From Syntrophomonas sp. DTU019 (lineage in GTDB: Bacteria; Bacillota; Syntrophomonadia; Syntrophomonadales; Syntrophomonadaceae), in NCBI GenBank assembly GCA_913757435.1, contig CAJYDM010000001.1, forward strand, positions 1-64,000: a stretch of DNA of 64,000 nucleotides. The letters are read 5' to 3'. Under the pieces are notes generated by a model. The model ran no database searches, was not told the origin of the DNA, and saw only the letters and a program-made list of their open reading frames with translations. A program made the translations under genes and the position numbers. Below are positions 42,821 to 52,166 of the stretch, one piece after another. How positions within the stretch are numbered: the first letter of the stretch is position 1; the number at the start of each line of letters is the position of its first letter.

Positions 42821-44491
42821 GTGTTTTCTATGCGGCTAAAAATTTCTAGGTCAAAAAATGCTGCTTCGCTTTATGTCATAAAGTCCACCTATGTCAATGG
42901 CGTTCATTCTTCCAAGATTGTTGAAAAGCTTGGTACATATGATGAACTTAAGAAAAAATTGGGCGGGCAAGACCCGATCGAGTGGGCCAAGGAGTATATT
43001 GCCAAACTTAACGAGGAGGAAAAGCTTAACAAACGCGATGTCCTAGTTAAGTATTCCCCGATCAAGACTATTGATAAAGGCCAGCAGCGCTTATTCAACG
43101 GCGGATACCTCTTTTTGCAGAAGATATATCACGAACTGAAGCTTGATAAAATGTGCAGAGCTATCTCTAAGAAGTACAAGTTTTCTTACGACCTGGACTC
43201 CATCCTATCCAGACTTATCTACGCCAGGATTATCTACCCTTCCTCTAAGCTTTCTACATTCCAACTTTCCTCAAGGTTCATAGAACAGCCATCGTTTGAT
43301 CTCCACCAAATCTACCGTGCGTTGGAGATAATTGCCAAAGAGGCTGACTCTATCCAGGCGTCTCTTTATTCCAACAGCCTGGCTGTGTCAGAGCGGAACA
43401 CGCGGGTGCTGTACTATGACTGCACCAATTACTTCTTCGAAATTGAGCAGGAGTCAGGCATCAAGCAATACGGCTACTCCAAAGAGCACCGCCCTAACCC
43501 CATTGTCCAGATGGGGCTTTTCATGGATGGGGATGGGGTGCCTTTAGCCGTATATATTGGCAAAGGCAATACTAACGAGCAACTGACGCTAAAACCGCTG
43601 GAGAAGAAAATACTGTCTGACTTTAACTGCTCCAAGTTCATCGTCTGCACCGATGCAGGGCTCGCTTCCAATAGTAACCGTCAATTCAACAACCAGGGCG
43701 AGCGAGCTTTCATCACTACGCAGTCGGTCAAGAAGCTGAAGAAACACCTAAGAGAATGGGCATTAAGCCCTGAGGGCTGGCGCCTCCCGGGCGATACCTC
43801 CGTATACAGTCTGGACAAGCTTGATGAAAACAAAGACATGGAAAAGACTTTTTACAAGGAGCGTTGGATTGTGGAGGATGGGCTGGAGCAGAAGCTTATT
43901 GTGTCTTTTTCGCTCAAGTACCAAGATTATCAACGCAAGGTCAGGAACGCCCAAATTGAGCGTGCTCGCAAAGTCCTTAACACGAATTTGGGGAAACTTA
44001 CGAAGGTGAACCAAAACGACTACAAACGTTTTATCAAGAAAACCAGCATTACCCCTGAGGGTGAGGTTGCCAGCAAGGCGGTATATGAAATCGATAACTC
44101 TGTCATCCAGAAAGAGGAGGCTTTTGATGGTTTCTACGCGGTTTGCACTAACCTTGACGGCGACGCCGCTGCTATCCTTGCGGTAAATAGGAGGCGCTGG
44201 CAGATTGAGGAGTGCTTCAGGATCATGAAAAGCGAGTTTAAGGCTAGACCGGTATACCTTAGCCGCGATGACAGGATAATGGCGCATTTTATTATATGTT
44301 TTATCGCGCTGGTGATCTACCGACTCTTGAAGAAGACGTTAGGTGAGCAATACACCTGCAGTGAGATCGTTCAGGGGCTGCGTGACATGAATTTCTATGA
44401 GGTCAAAGGGGAGGGTTTCGTCCCCACCTATATGAGAACGGACTTCACGGATAATCTTCATGATGTGTTTGGCTTCCGTACTGGGTTGTGA
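42821..44491 (+). CDS. IS1634-family transposase
   Basis: A 556-residue DDE transposase of the IS4-superfamily IS1634 branch. The N-terminus SKNAASLYVIKSTYVNG and IVEKLGTYDELKKKLGG are family hallmarks. The catalytic Asp lie in VLYYDCTNYFFEIE and FIVCTDAGLASNSN, and the Glu is in RRRWQIEECFRIMKSEF, the YREK-like block. The frame is intact, starting at ATG 42831 or an upstream TTG; GGGAGG lies just before. It may be active. Confidence 0.9.
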   Translation: MFSMRLKISRSKNAASLYVIKSTYVNGVHSSKIVEKLGTYDELKKKLGGQDPIEWAKEYIAKLNEEEKLNKRDVLVKYSPIKTIDKGQQRLFNGGYLFLQKIYHELKLDKMCRAISKKYKFSYDLDSILSRLIYARIIYPSSKLSTFQLSSRFIEQPSFDLHQIYRALEIIAKEADSIQASLYSNSLAVSERNTRVLYYDCTNYFFEIEQESGIKQYGYSKEHRPNPIVQMGLFMDGDGVPLAVYIGKGNTNEQLTLKPLEKKILSDFNCSKFIVCTDAGLASNSNRQFNNQGERAFITTQSVKKLKKHLREWALSPEGWRLPGDTSVYSLDKLDENKDMEKTFYKERWIVEDGLEQKLIVSFSLKYQDYQRKVRNAQIERARKVLNTNLGKLTKVNQNDYKRFIKKTSITPEGEVASKAVYEIDNSVIQKEEAFDGFYAVCTNLDGDAAAILAVNRRRWQIEECFRIMKSEFKARPVYLSRDDRIMAHFIICFIALVIYRLLKKTLGEQYTCSEIVQGLRDMNFYEVKGEGFVPTYMRTDFTDNLHDVFGFRTGL

Positions 44492-44498
44492 ACATCCT

Positions 44499-45976
44499 TC
44501 AGTGTAAATGGAATAATCATCCTAAAATTTGACCATAATATTATTGCAGCATAAATCGGGCAACGCTGAGGAGCGACCCAACGCTCGCTGTGGCTTATAC
44601 GGTGAGACGGCGGGCAATGAGTCTGCCGTTTTCTGCTTCACCGGTAAGCCCTGAGCGGGTAAACCTCGGGAGTTTGAGGGCAGAGCCCTCAAGGCCTTAT
44701 GCCACTAACCTGTCTGCAAAGAATATCATAATCTGGCTGTACGCCATTGCCCAGTCCCTTGATGGCTGCGTCCACTTCTTCGTGATTTCCTTAGTCGAAA
44801 GAAATACCACTTTCCGGATTGAGTCATCTGTGGGGAAGATGGATTTTGTCTTCGTAAATTTCCGCACCATCCTGTGGTACGCTTCCACTGCATTTGTCGT
44901 ATAAATCAAATGCCGGATCTGTTCAGGATAATTGAAAAACGTGGTGAGTTCTGCCCAATTAGCATCCCAGGACCGCAAAATGGAGGGATACTTCCTATCC
45001 CATTTTTCCCGGAATTCTTCCTTGGCATACTCTGCGTCGTCTAAATTTACTGCACCGTAGATTTTTTTAAGGTCAGCGCAAATTGCTTTTCGATCCTTAT
45101 ACTGCACAAATTTAGTGGAATTGCGAATCTGATGGACTATGCAAAGCTGTTGCTTTGTCCTTGGGAAAACCGCATTTATGGCTTCGCCAAGTCCTCTCAG
45201 GTTATCATGACAGGCGATAAAAATGTCTTGCACGCCGCGCTTTTTCAGGTCGGAACAGATGGATGCGTAAAAGCTTGCGCTTTCATTCTCGCTGATCCAG
45301 ATGCCCAGGATGTCTTTTTGGCCGCTCATATCAATGCCTAGCACTGAGTAGACGCATTTGTTGATGATCTGACTGTCCTTGCGGCTTTTGAATACGATCC
45401 CGTCAAAGTAGATGATCGGGTAAATCGACTCCAGCGGCCGATTCTGCCACTCGTTCACTTCCGGGAGGATTTTATCTGTTATCTTAGAAATCAAAGCCTG
45501 CGATATTTCTGCCCCGTAAATCTCCCGTAGATTATCTTCAATGTCGCGCTGGCTCATTCCTTTTGAATACATCGCCATGATTTTATGTTCGATTTCATCC
45601 GTCCGTGTCTGCCTCTTTTCGAGGATTTTAGGCTCAAATTCTCCGTTGCGGTCACGGGGCACGGCAATTTCACTCTCGCCGTAATCGCTGATGATGGTCT
45701 TTCGGTTATACCCATTGCGGGAATTACCAGTGTTGTTTCCTTCGGTGCTGTGCTTTTCGTATCCCAAATGATTTTCCATTTCGGCTTCCAGCATCTGCTC
45801 AATTGTTCCCGCAAAAAGGCGTTTTAGCTTCGACTGAATGTCACCCGTGCTTTGGCAGTCCTGCATTAATAGGCTCACTAATTCCATTTCCTTGTCCGTA
45901 AGAATGTTTTTTGACTGTCTCATTTTAATAACCTCCATTTTGTTTTATATGGAGATTATTGCCATTTACACAGGTT
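44499..45976. mobile_element. IS256-family insertion sequence nested in the IS1634 element
   Basis: Near-matching terminal inverted repeats, CAGTGTAAATGGAATAATC at the left and CTGTGTAAATGGCAATAATC (reverse strand) at the right, bracket one transposase gene. Size of about 1.48 kb is normal for the family. It begins 8 bases after the IS1634 transposase stop. I cannot see an 8-9 bp target duplication, so the exact ends are approximate. Confidence 0.8.
44697..45923 (-). CDS. IS256-family transposase
   Basis: A 408-residue mutator-type transposase. Typical segments: LKRLFAGTIEQMLEAEMENH near the N-terminus, ISQALISKITDKILPEVNEW, catalytic Asp in IIYFDGIVFKSR and LGIWISENESASFYASI, IACHDNLRGLGEAI, QLCIVHQIRNSTKFV, and the Glu near TTNAVEAYHRMVRKF. 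ATG 45923 follows GGAGG by 8 bases. The frame is uninterrupted. Confidence 0.93.
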   Translation of the reverse strand: MRQSKNILTDKEMELVSLLMQDCQSTGDIQSKLKRLFAGTIEQMLEAEMENHLGYEKHSTEGNNTGNSRNGYNRKTIISDYGESEIAVPRDRNGEFEPKILEKRQTRTDEIEHKIMAMYSKGMSQRDIEDNLREIYGAEISQALISKITDKILPEVNEWQNRPLESIYPIIYFDGIVFKSRKDSQIINKCVYSVLGIDMSGQKDILGIWISENESASFYASICSDLKKRGVQDIFIACHDNLRGLGEAINAVFPRTKQQLCIVHQIRNSTKFVQYKDRKAICADLKKIYGAVNLDDAEYAKEEFREKWDRKYPSILRSWDANWAELTTFFNYPEQIRHLIYTTNAVEAYHRMVRKFTKTKSIFPTDDSIRKVVFLSTKEITKKWTQPSRDWAMAYSQIMIFFADRLVA

Positions 45977-46158
45977 CTTAATCAGCCTCCCGTACTGACT
46001 ACCAGATTCTCCCCATGCGACAGATGAAAAAAATTTTCAAAGCTACTAAGTCTTAGACAAATAGTACTCACTTTTTACTAACACGTGAAAAGCTCGCAAC
46101 CCCCTTGTTTTAGGAGTTTACGAGCTTTTTTCTCTTCACTAAGTGTCAAAGACGGGAT

Positions 46159-46259
46159 TAAAGCAGCCAACTACACCAAGTCAATAAAATCGGGCTGTTG
46201 TGAATGCTTTCTTTTTCTTAATCCACCGGCCGGGGTTTTTGCCATTCTATTAGTAACTC
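46159..46259. repeat. 101-bp direct repeat, right copy
   Basis: Exact match to 42594-42694. It includes the last 42 bases of the holin-like gene (46218 onward, minus strand) and the sequence just beyond its stop, so this is the original copy still joined to the gene. Confidence 0.9.
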
Positions 46260-46580
46260 ATCCTTCAACTGGCGCAAGGCCGCTTCAATGAGGCCTCTAA
46301 TCTCAGCCTCGCTTATGGTGAAGCCATACCGGTTGATCTGTTCAGTTAGCCAGGTGGCTGCCTGCTTATATTTATCTTCTCCGTGCAAGTCCTTGTAGGC
46401 TTGTTCCACAAACCGCACTGCTATTAAAGCTAGTTCTTTTTTGCTGCTGATTGCCCGGTCGATCTGTTCCATTTTCTGCAAGCCCATATATCGCCTGATA
46501 ACTTCCACCGCCATGACAGCTATAACCGGTATGACCAGGGCCAGGAAATTATAAGCCAGATCAATAAGCACTGTATCCAT
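46218..46580 (-). CDS. Phage holin-like protein (LLH type)
   Basis: A 120-residue protein with one N-terminal membrane helix (FLALVIPVIAVMAVEVIRRY) and a long charged helical tail (IAVRFVEQAYKDLHGEDKYK ... EAEIRGLIEAALRQLKDELL). This matches the phage holin LLH family. ATG 46580 has GGAAGGAG 8 bases ahead. It is paired with another small membrane protein but not with other phage genes, so it may be a prophage remnant or a domesticated holin. The IS element inserted at its 3' edge and left the coding sequence intact. Confidence 0.78.
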   Translation of the reverse strand: MDTVLIDLAYNFLALVIPVIAVMAVEVIRRYMGLQKMEQIDRAISSKKELALIAVRFVEQAYKDLHGEDKYKQAATWLTEQINRYGFTISEAEIRGLIEAALRQLKDELLIEWQKPRPVD

Positions 46581-46632
46581 ATGATTCACTCCTTCCGCTA
46601 GGATGCTTCAGCCACCCAACATGGTTCCTGTT

Positions 46633-46899
46633 TTATAAGCATTTTTCCCGCCGCGCATAGGCCACCAGTTCATCCAATTTGGTCTCCTGCCGGGTCAGTG
46701 TTACCTCTATCATAGTTTCCAGGCGATTCAGGGCGGCGGTATTATTCTCAATGACCTCTGTCACTGCGGCTACGGTTTTGATCATCTCTGCTTTATCGCC
46801 TTTTTTTGACCACATGCTGATCACCTGTGAGAACAGGTAAATCAGGCCTGCTACCGCGAAAAAGGCGATACCGTACTCTGCTATTGACTCACCCGGCAT
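46633..46899 (-). CDS. Small membrane/coiled-coil protein, holin-like partner
   Basis: An 88-residue protein: one membrane helix near the N-terminus (YGIAFFAVAGLIYLFSQVI) and a coiled-coil tail (AAVTEVIENNTAALNRLETM). The layout recalls BhlA/UviB-type holin-associated proteins. I start at ATG 46899 (MPGESIAEYG), with AGGTGG ahead; the frame is open 11 codons more. It lies 53 bases upstream of the LLH holin gene on the same strand, so the two are probably cotranscribed. Confidence 0.65.
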   Translation of the reverse strand: MPGESIAEYGIAFFAVAGLIYLFSQVISMWSKKGDKAEMIKTVAAVTEVIENNTAALNRLETMIEVTLTRQETKLDELVAYARREKCL

Positions 46900-46932
46900 G
46901 TCTGCCACCACCTTTCTAATACCCAGCATCAT

Positions 46933-47338
46933 GTTTCTTAGATAGGTTATTCCTGGTTTACCTTAAAGGTGCCAATAAAAACCAGCGCGATTAGTCAATA
47001 GCATCAGCAGCATTTCAGGCACTGTGACCATGGATACCGATCCCAGAGGAGGTGGCGGGAGATATACAGGATTCAATTTGATGCCGAAGAGACCCAGGTG
47101 GTCAAACAGGCCACCGCAGTTAATTGGTCTGCGGACCTATGCATATCGATGATGCGGCGTCCAGTTTCCACCTCATGGTCGGTGATGATGAAACCTACAT
47201 TGTCCTGGCCAATCTTGTACTGCAACGTCTGAGGTGCCACCTTTCGGAAAGATACTGTATACCCCTGGAAAGCGCCCGGTTAACGGCAGCTGAAATGGCG
47301 GATAACAGTATTGAGCAGGTACGGAGTTTACCGCATAT
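46933..47338. other. Gap with weak coding-like traces
   Basis: Short plus-strand stretches in shifting frames (about 47010-47330) look mildly protein-like (IDDAASSFHLMVGDDETYI) but have stops and no ribosome binding site. I cannot assign them; an eroded gene is possible. Confidence 0.35.
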
Positions 47339-47366
47339 AAAAAACCCGGTCCGATATGGACCGGGC
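47339..47366 (-). terminator. Terminator of the pur-his block
   Basis: CCCGGTCC pairs exactly with GGACCGGG across 5 bases and runs into T6 on the minus strand, about 50 bases past the hisIE stop. Confidence 0.9.
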
Positions 47367-47415
47367 AATGCCATTTTTGATATATGAGACAGGCACTCAA
47401 ACCAATTGGCTGAAT

Positions 47416-48069
47416 TTAACGTCGCGATCTCAGCTCAGAGAATATATCCGGCAGTTCAATGCCCTGCTCCACCAGGAGGACCATCAGATGGTAGATGAGA
47501 TCGGCACTTTCGTAAACCAGTTCAGGTTTTTCACGGTTCTTGGCGGCAATAATAACTTCGGCGCTTTCCTCGCCGACCTTTTTCAGTATTTTATCCAACC
47601 CCTGGTTGAACAGGTAACTGGTATAGGAGTTTTCTGGTCGAGTTTTCTGGCGTTCGCGAATCACATCCATCAGTTCAAACAACACACCGGGACCTTCCTT
47701 ATCTGGTCGCAGCCATTCCTCCGGCTCGAAACGCATTGGTGCGACCTGCTGACCGTCCAGATCACGGTAGAAACAGCTATAATGGCCGGTATGACACGCA
47801 GCCCCGATCTGTCGTACCTTTATCAACAGACAATCCTGGTCACAGTCGAGGAGAATCTCTTCCACCTCCTGCACGTGCCCGGAAGTCTCGCCTTTCATCC
47901 ACAAGCGTTGTCGGCTGCGGGAGAAAAACCAGGTTTTGCCGGTGTCTATGGTCTTCTGCAGGGCAGTCTCATTCATATAGGCCACCATTAAGACCTGACC
48001 GCTGCTGGCATCCTGTATTACAGCCGGCACCAGGCCGCCCTGTTTGGCGAAATCAATATTCTCAATCAT
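47416..48069 (-). CDS. hisIE: Phosphoribosyl-AMP cyclohydrolase / phosphoribosyl-ATP pyrophosphatase HisIE
   Basis: A 217-residue bifunctional enzyme of histidine synthesis steps 2 and 3. Residues 1-120 are the HisI cyclohydrolase ([39 protein letters not shown], and zinc Cys in LDCDQDCLL and [12 protein letters not shown]). Residues 125-217 are the HisE helical pyrophosphatase ([33 protein letters not shown]). It is last in the his block, overlapping hisF by 8 bases. Confidence 0.95.
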   Translation of the reverse strand: MIENIDFAKQGGLVPAVIQDASSGQVLMVAYMNETALQKTIDTGKTWFFSRSRQRLWMKGETSGHVQEVEEILLDCDQDCLLIKVRQIGAACHTGHYSCFYRDLDGQQVAPMRFEPEEWLRPDKEGPGVLFELMDVIRERQKTRPENSYTSYLFNQGLDKILKKVGEESAEVIIAAKNREKPELVYESADLIYHLMVLLVEQGIELPDIFSELRSRR

Positions 48070-48826
48070 TGCGTACTGCCACTCCTTTGTTTCTCAGGTA
48101 TTGTTTGGCCTCACGGATGGTATATTCACGATAATGGAAAATAGAGGCACATAAGACGGCATCAGCATGGCCAATCTGCACTGCATCATATAAATGGTCA
48201 AGGTTTCCCGCTCCTCCCGAGGCTATCACCGGTATTCCAGCCTGATCGCTGATGGCGGCGGTCAATTCCAGGTCGTAACCGTCTTTGGTGCCATCTTTGT
48301 CCATACTGGTCAGAAGGATCTCTCCTGCGCCCAGCGATTCCACTTGACTGGCCCATTCCAGAGCGTCTATCCCGGTAGATACCTTGCCGCCGTTAATAAA
48401 TACCTCCCAACCCTGTGCATCCTTACGGCGGCGCGCATCTATGGCCACCACTATGCACTGACTACCAAAATGGCGCGCCGCGTCGGTAATCAGGCCGGGG
48501 TCGCGTACCGCTGCAGAGTTCACCGAAACTTTATCCGCCCCTGCAGACAGCAAACTGCGGATATCGTCGATAGTGCCGATGCCCCCGCCCACGGCAAAGG
48601 GAATAAATACCTCCCGGGCGGTGTTGCGCACCACTTCAATCATGGTCTTGCGCTGTTCATGCGAAGCGCTGATATCCAGAAAGACCAATTCGTCGGCACC
48701 CTCCCGGTCATAATAAGCGGCTAATTCCACCGGGTCGCCAGCATCGCGCAAATCCACAAAATTAATGCCCTTTACCACTCGGCCTTGATGAACATCCAAG
48801 CAGGGAATAATCCTTTTTGCCAGCAT
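48062..48826 (-). CDS. hisF: Imidazole glycerol phosphate synthase cyclase subunit HisF
   Basis: A 254-residue TIM barrel. Catalytic Asp11 in [16 protein letters not shown] and Asp near 130 in [13 protein letters not shown]; phosphate loops in [12 protein letters not shown] and [14 protein letters not shown]. It makes IGP and AICAR from PRFAR with ammonia from HisH. ATG 48826 has AGAGAGGGATC ahead; the open frame continues into hisA without a site. The AICAR released feeds PurH, encoded upstream in the same block. Confidence 0.95.
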   Translation of the reverse strand: MLAKRIIPCLDVHQGRVVKGINFVDLRDAGDPVELAAYYDREGADELVFLDISASHEQRKTMIEVVRNTAREVFIPFAVGGGIGTIDDIRSLLSAGADKVSVNSAAVRDPGLITDAARHFGSQCIVVAIDARRRKDAQGWEVFINGGKVSTGIDALEWASQVESLGAGEILLTSMDKDGTKDGYDLELTAAISDQAGIPVIASGGAGNLDHLYDAVQIGHADAVLCASIFHYREYTIREAKQYLRNKGVAVRND

Positions 48827-48839
48827 TTTCGATCCCTCT

Positions 48840-49568
48840 CTATTCGTTAGCAGCAGCCAGGGCCTGAATAAGGTCCAGTTTGCCGTCATATAATGCCTTA
48901 CCTACTATAGCCCCTGAAAGCCCTGAATTGCTCAAGGCTTTTAAGGCCCGGATATCCTCCAGGCTGGAAACCCCTCCCGAAGCTATGATGTTCAGTCCGG
49001 TCTGTTGCAGCATGGTAGAAATGGCCTTCAAGTTCGGTCCCTGCAGCCTGCCGTCGCGGCTGATATCAGTATATACCGCCGTGCGGATGCCCAATTCATA
49101 CATCCGTTGCCCGAACTCTACTGCCTCCAGGTCAGATACCTCGACCCATCCCTGCACCGCAACCTTGCCATCACGGGCGTCGACACCCAGCACAATGCGC
49201 TCCGCACCGAAACGCTGCAGCAGTCTCTGCACAAATCCTGGACTATGCACCGCTTTGGTCCCAATGATCACCCGTGCTGCTCCCAGGTTCAAGGTATATT
49301 CCACATCCTCTTCGCTGCGCAATCCGCCCCCCACCTGAATAGGTATCTGAACCGCTGCAGCTATGGCCTTAATAGCCTGACGGTTTTTGGGGGTGCCGCC
49401 AAAAGCCCCGTCCAGATCCACTATGTGCAGAAATCGGGCTCCAGCAGCTTCAAAACCCTGCGCAATCAGTTGCGGATCACTGGAATAAACGGTTTTTTGA
49501 TCGGCCCGCCCTTCAATCAGGCGCACACAACAGCCATCTTTCAGATCGATGGCCGGATAAAGCATCAT
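48840..49568 (-). CDS. hisA: ProFAR isomerase HisA
   Basis: A 242-residue TIM barrel homologous to HisF. Catalytic Asp8 in [17 protein letters not shown] and Asp in [16 protein letters not shown]; phosphate-binding loops [11 protein letters not shown] and [12 protein letters not shown]. It opens the ribose of ProFAR to PRFAR. It lies between hisH (77 bases before) and hisF (13 bases after). Confidence 0.95.
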   Translation of the reverse strand: MMLYPAIDLKDGCCVRLIEGRADQKTVYSSDPQLIAQGFEAAGARFLHIVDLDGAFGGTPKNRQAIKAIAAAVQIPIQVGGGLRSEEDVEYTLNLGAARVIIGTKAVHSPGFVQRLLQRFGAERIVLGVDARDGKVAVQGWVEVSDLEAVEFGQRMYELGIRTAVYTDISRDGRLQGPNLKAISTMLQQTGLNIIASGGVSSLEDIRALKALSNSGLSGAIVGKALYDGKLDLIQALAAANE

Positions 49569-49645
49569 AACTGTCTACCTCCCCGGTTTAATGGAAACAG
49601 GGCCCGGTGCCGCCTCCAGTTCTGTACGGCCATAATGCACAGATT

Positions 49646-50251
49646 TTACATGCAAGCGAAATTGTTCAAGACCTTTAAGCCCATATCCCCAGATTTCTCG
49701 GGATGGAACTGAGCAGCGAACAGGTTTTCCCGCTCGTATGCACACACGAAATCATAACCATAGTTGCATCTAGCTCCGACCCATTTCTCATCCTCGATAT
49801 TGACATGATAGGAATGCACAAAATAAAAGTAGCTGGAATCTGGCACCCCCGAAAACAGCCGGCTCTTTTCCGCAGGATGGATTTCATTCCATCCCATGTG
49901 GGGAACTTTGAACTCCGGCGGTAACTGAAAACGGGTGACCCGGCCGGGAACCAGGCTTAAGCCCCGGTGTAGGCCGTTTTCTTCGCTCTCATCGCAAAGC
50001 AGCTGCATTCCCAGGCAGATGCCCAACAGCGGTATGCCCCGGAATACTGTTTCTTTGATCGCATCGTCCAGCCCTTTTTGGTAAAGATTTTTCATGGCCT
50101 CGGCAAAGCTGCCCACCCCAGGCAGTATTATTTTACAAGCCTGGCCCACCTTGTCAGGATCGCTGCTGATCTCACAGCTGTGTCCCAATTTATACAGGGC
50201 ATTCTGAACACTGCCCAAATTGCCCATACCATAATCGATTATTAATATCAA
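49646..50251 (-). CDS. hisH: Imidazole glycerol phosphate synthase glutaminase subunit HisH
   Basis: A 201-residue class I glutamine amidotransferase. Nucleophile Cys in PLLGICLGMQLLCDES and His/Glu in AAQFHPEKSGDMG complete the triad. It supplies ammonia to HisF. I start at TTG 50251 (MILIIDYGMGNLGSV) with AGGGG ahead. The frame is open 43 codons further, but that would run inside hisB. Confidence 0.93.
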   Translation of the reverse strand: MILIIDYGMGNLGSVQNALYKLGHSCEISSDPDKVGQACKIILPGVGSFAEAMKNLYQKGLDDAIKETVFRGIPLLGICLGMQLLCDESEENGLHRGLSLVPGRVTRFQLPPEFKVPHMGWNEIHPAEKSRLFSGVPDSSYFYFVHSYHVNIEDEKWVGARCNYGYDFVCAYERENLFAAQFHPEKSGDMGLKVLNNFACM

Positions 50252-50282
50252 ATTCGCATCCCCTATGACATAAAGAAGTAGA

Positions 50283-50876
50283 TCACAGTTTGCCTTTGGT
50301 CGACCAAACCCCCTCAATACGGGGCTCGCGGGCAATGGCAACCTTGAAAGCCCGGGCAAAGGCCTTGAAAACCGCCTCAATTATATGATGGCTGTTTTTT
50401 CCGCGCAGCTGGTCGATATGTATATTCATGCCAGCCTGATTGGCGATGGCCCGGAAGAATTCGGCCACGTTTTCCGTGGCGAAGTTCCCGATCTGATCAC
50501 GTTCCAGGCTGACCTTGTAAACCAGGCAGGCCCGGCCGGACAGGTCCAGAACTACGCGCACCAGGGCTTCATCCATGGGAACGGTCGCTTCCCCGTAGCG
50601 GTTTATGCCCTGTTTGTCTCCTACTGCCTGATTGATGGCTTGGCCCAGACAGATACCTATATCCTCCACGGAGTGGTGATCATCCACTTCCAAATCTCCT
50701 CTGGCCGCGACTTTCAGGTTGCATAAGCTGTGCACCGCGAACAGGGTGAGCATATGGCTGAAGAAGGGTATCTCTGTATCTATCTGATGCTTGCCGGTGC
50801 CATCCAATTCCAATTGCAGCAAAATCTCAGTTTCATTGGTTTTCCTCAATACTTCAGCGTTTCGCATGGTGTCCAT
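50283..50876 (-). CDS. hisB: Imidazoleglycerol-phosphate dehydratase HisB
   Basis: A 197-residue monofunctional dehydratase. Metal-binding His clusters are visible in FFSHMLTLFAVHSL, VDDHHSVEDIGICLG and GKNSHHIIEAVFKAFARA. It converts IGP to imidazole acetol phosphate. It lacks the phosphatase domain of enterobacterial HisB. The ATG directly abuts the hisD stop. Confidence 0.95.
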   Translation of the reverse strand: MDTMRNAEVLRKTNETEILLQLELDGTGKHQIDTEIPFFSHMLTLFAVHSLCNLKVAARGDLEVDDHHSVEDIGICLGQAINQAVGDKQGINRYGEATVPMDEALVRVVLDLSGRACLVYKVSLERDQIGNFATENVAEFFRAIANQAGMNIHIDQLRGKNSHHIIEAVFKAFARAFKVAIAREPRIEGVWSTKGKL

Positions 50877-52166
50877 CTAGCCATCACTGCCTTTCCTGAG
50901 CCGCACCGAGTTGGCATGCGCGGTCAAACCCTCAACAGTAGCCAATTTGATTATGTGGTCGGCATCTTCCTCGATCCCCTGACGGGAATAGTAGATGATG
51001 CTGGATGTCTTGGTAAAGGTATCGACTGTGACCGGTGAGTAGAAGCGTGCCGTCCCCCCGGTGGGAAGTATATGATTCGGGCCGGCGAAATAATCGCCTA
51101 CTGGTTCAGGGGTATATTGACCCATGAATATGGCCCCCGCATTATGAATTTTGCTTAAAAGATCGAAAGGGGCCTCCACCATCAGCTCCAGGTGTTCAGG
51201 GGCGATCAGGTTGGCTACTTTACAGGCTTCCTCGATATTGCTGGTTATGACAAAAGCTCCGTTCTTCTCTAATGCTGCAAGGATCATATGGTGGCGCGAA
51301 AGGCTTGCCACCTGCCGTCTCAGTTCCGCCTCGACGCGGTCCAGCAAGGTGGCGTCGGGGGTCACCAGTATACTCCTGGCGAGCACATCATGTTCCGCCT
51401 GCGACATCAGGTCTGCAGCTATATAAGCTGGATCAGCATTATGGTCAGCTATTATCAAAATCTCACTCGGCCCGGCTAGCATATCTATATTCACATCCCC
51501 ATAGACCATCTTTTTGGCCAGGGTAACATAGATATTTCCGGGGCCGCTGATGAGGTCGACTTTTTTTATTCTGGCAGTCCCCCAGGCCAGGGCAAATACC
51601 GCCTGGGCCCCCCCCACTTTATAGACTTCCTCCAGGCCCAGTTCATACGCTGCCACCAAGGTGTAGGGATTCATCTTGCCCCGACGGTCGGGAGGGCTGA
51701 CCATGGCGATCTGCGGCACTCCTGCCACCTGTGCGGGAATGGCATTCATTAGCACTGAAGAGGGATAAGCAGCCGTCCCGCCCGGCACATATATGCCCAC
51801 ACGTTCCAGGGGACGGTGCAGTTGTCCCAGAATAACGCCGCGTTCATCCGGTTCCATCCAAGAGTTTCTTAACTGGCGGTTGTGAAAAGCGGTGATATTT
51901 TCAATGGCATTACGAATAGCATAGATGTATTCGTCGTCTACCGCTTCGTAGGCTTCGTCAAATTCAGCCTCGGTCACCAGCAGGTTGGATTCATCTACGG
52001 GACCGTCAAACCTGCAGGTATACTCAAATACCGCCTCGTCACCACGGGCCTTGATCTGTTGGCCGATGGCCCGGACCTGTTCTTCATAGGTCTGCAGGTT
52101 CTCCGCGCCGGCAGCCGCCAGGCCTTGCAGAGCTTCATCCTCGGCTTTGATCCTCTTGATATTCAT
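50877..52166 (-). CDS. hisD: Histidinol dehydrogenase HisD
   Basis: A 429-residue zinc- and NAD-dependent enzyme for the last two steps of histidine synthesis. Family signature around IDMLAGPSEILIIADHNADP and DLMSQAEHDVLARSILVT; the catalytic Glu-His pair is in LIAPEHLELMV. Its start overlaps the hisG stop by 4 bases (ATGA-type coupling). Confidence 0.95.
   Translation of the reverse strand: MNIKRIKAEDEALQGLAAAGAENLQTYEEQVRAIGQQIKARGDEAVFEYTCRFDGPVDESNLLVTEAEFDEAYEAVDDEYIYAIRNAIENITAFHNRQLRNSWMEPDERGVILGQLHRPLERVGIYVPGGTAAYPSSVLMNAIPAQVAGVPQIAMVSPPDRRGKMNPYTLVAAYELGLEEVYKVGGAQAVFALAWGTARIKKVDLISGPGNIYVTLAKKMVYGDVNIDMLAGPSEILIIADHNADPAYIAADLMSQAEHDVLARSILVTPDATLLDRVEAELRRQVASLSRHHMILAALEKNGAFVITSNIEEACKVANLIAPEHLELMVEAPFDLLSKIHNAGAIFMGQYTPEPVGDYFAGPNHILPTGGTARFYSPVTVDTFTKTSSIIYYSRQGIEEDADHIIKLATVEGLTAHANSVRLRKGSDG

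Larger units (their letters stand above)
42695..46158. mobile_element. IS1634-family element carrying a nested IS256-family element
   Basis: Ends are marked by the inverted repeat GTCTTTGACA (42697-42706) / TGTCAAAGAC (46144-46153) and by flanking 101-bp direct repeats. The 3.46 kb between them holds an IS1634-type transposase gene (plus), then a complete IS256-type element. Removing the latter leaves about 2.0 kb, normal for IS1634. Long, variable target duplications are a known habit of this family (IS1634, IS1549). A terminator-like hairpin (AAAAGCTCG...CGAGCTTTT, about 46087-46130) lies near the right end. Confidence 0.85.

Noticed and set aside
47124-47387. Plus-strand frame of 87 codons before the his terminator
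   Set aside because: It runs through the his terminator hairpin and has no ribosome binding site; adjacent protein-like stretches are in other frames.
50252-50380. N-terminal extension of HisH
   Set aside because: It would lie inside hisB; HisH proteins start at the IIDYGMGN strand, which has its own TTG and ribosome binding site.
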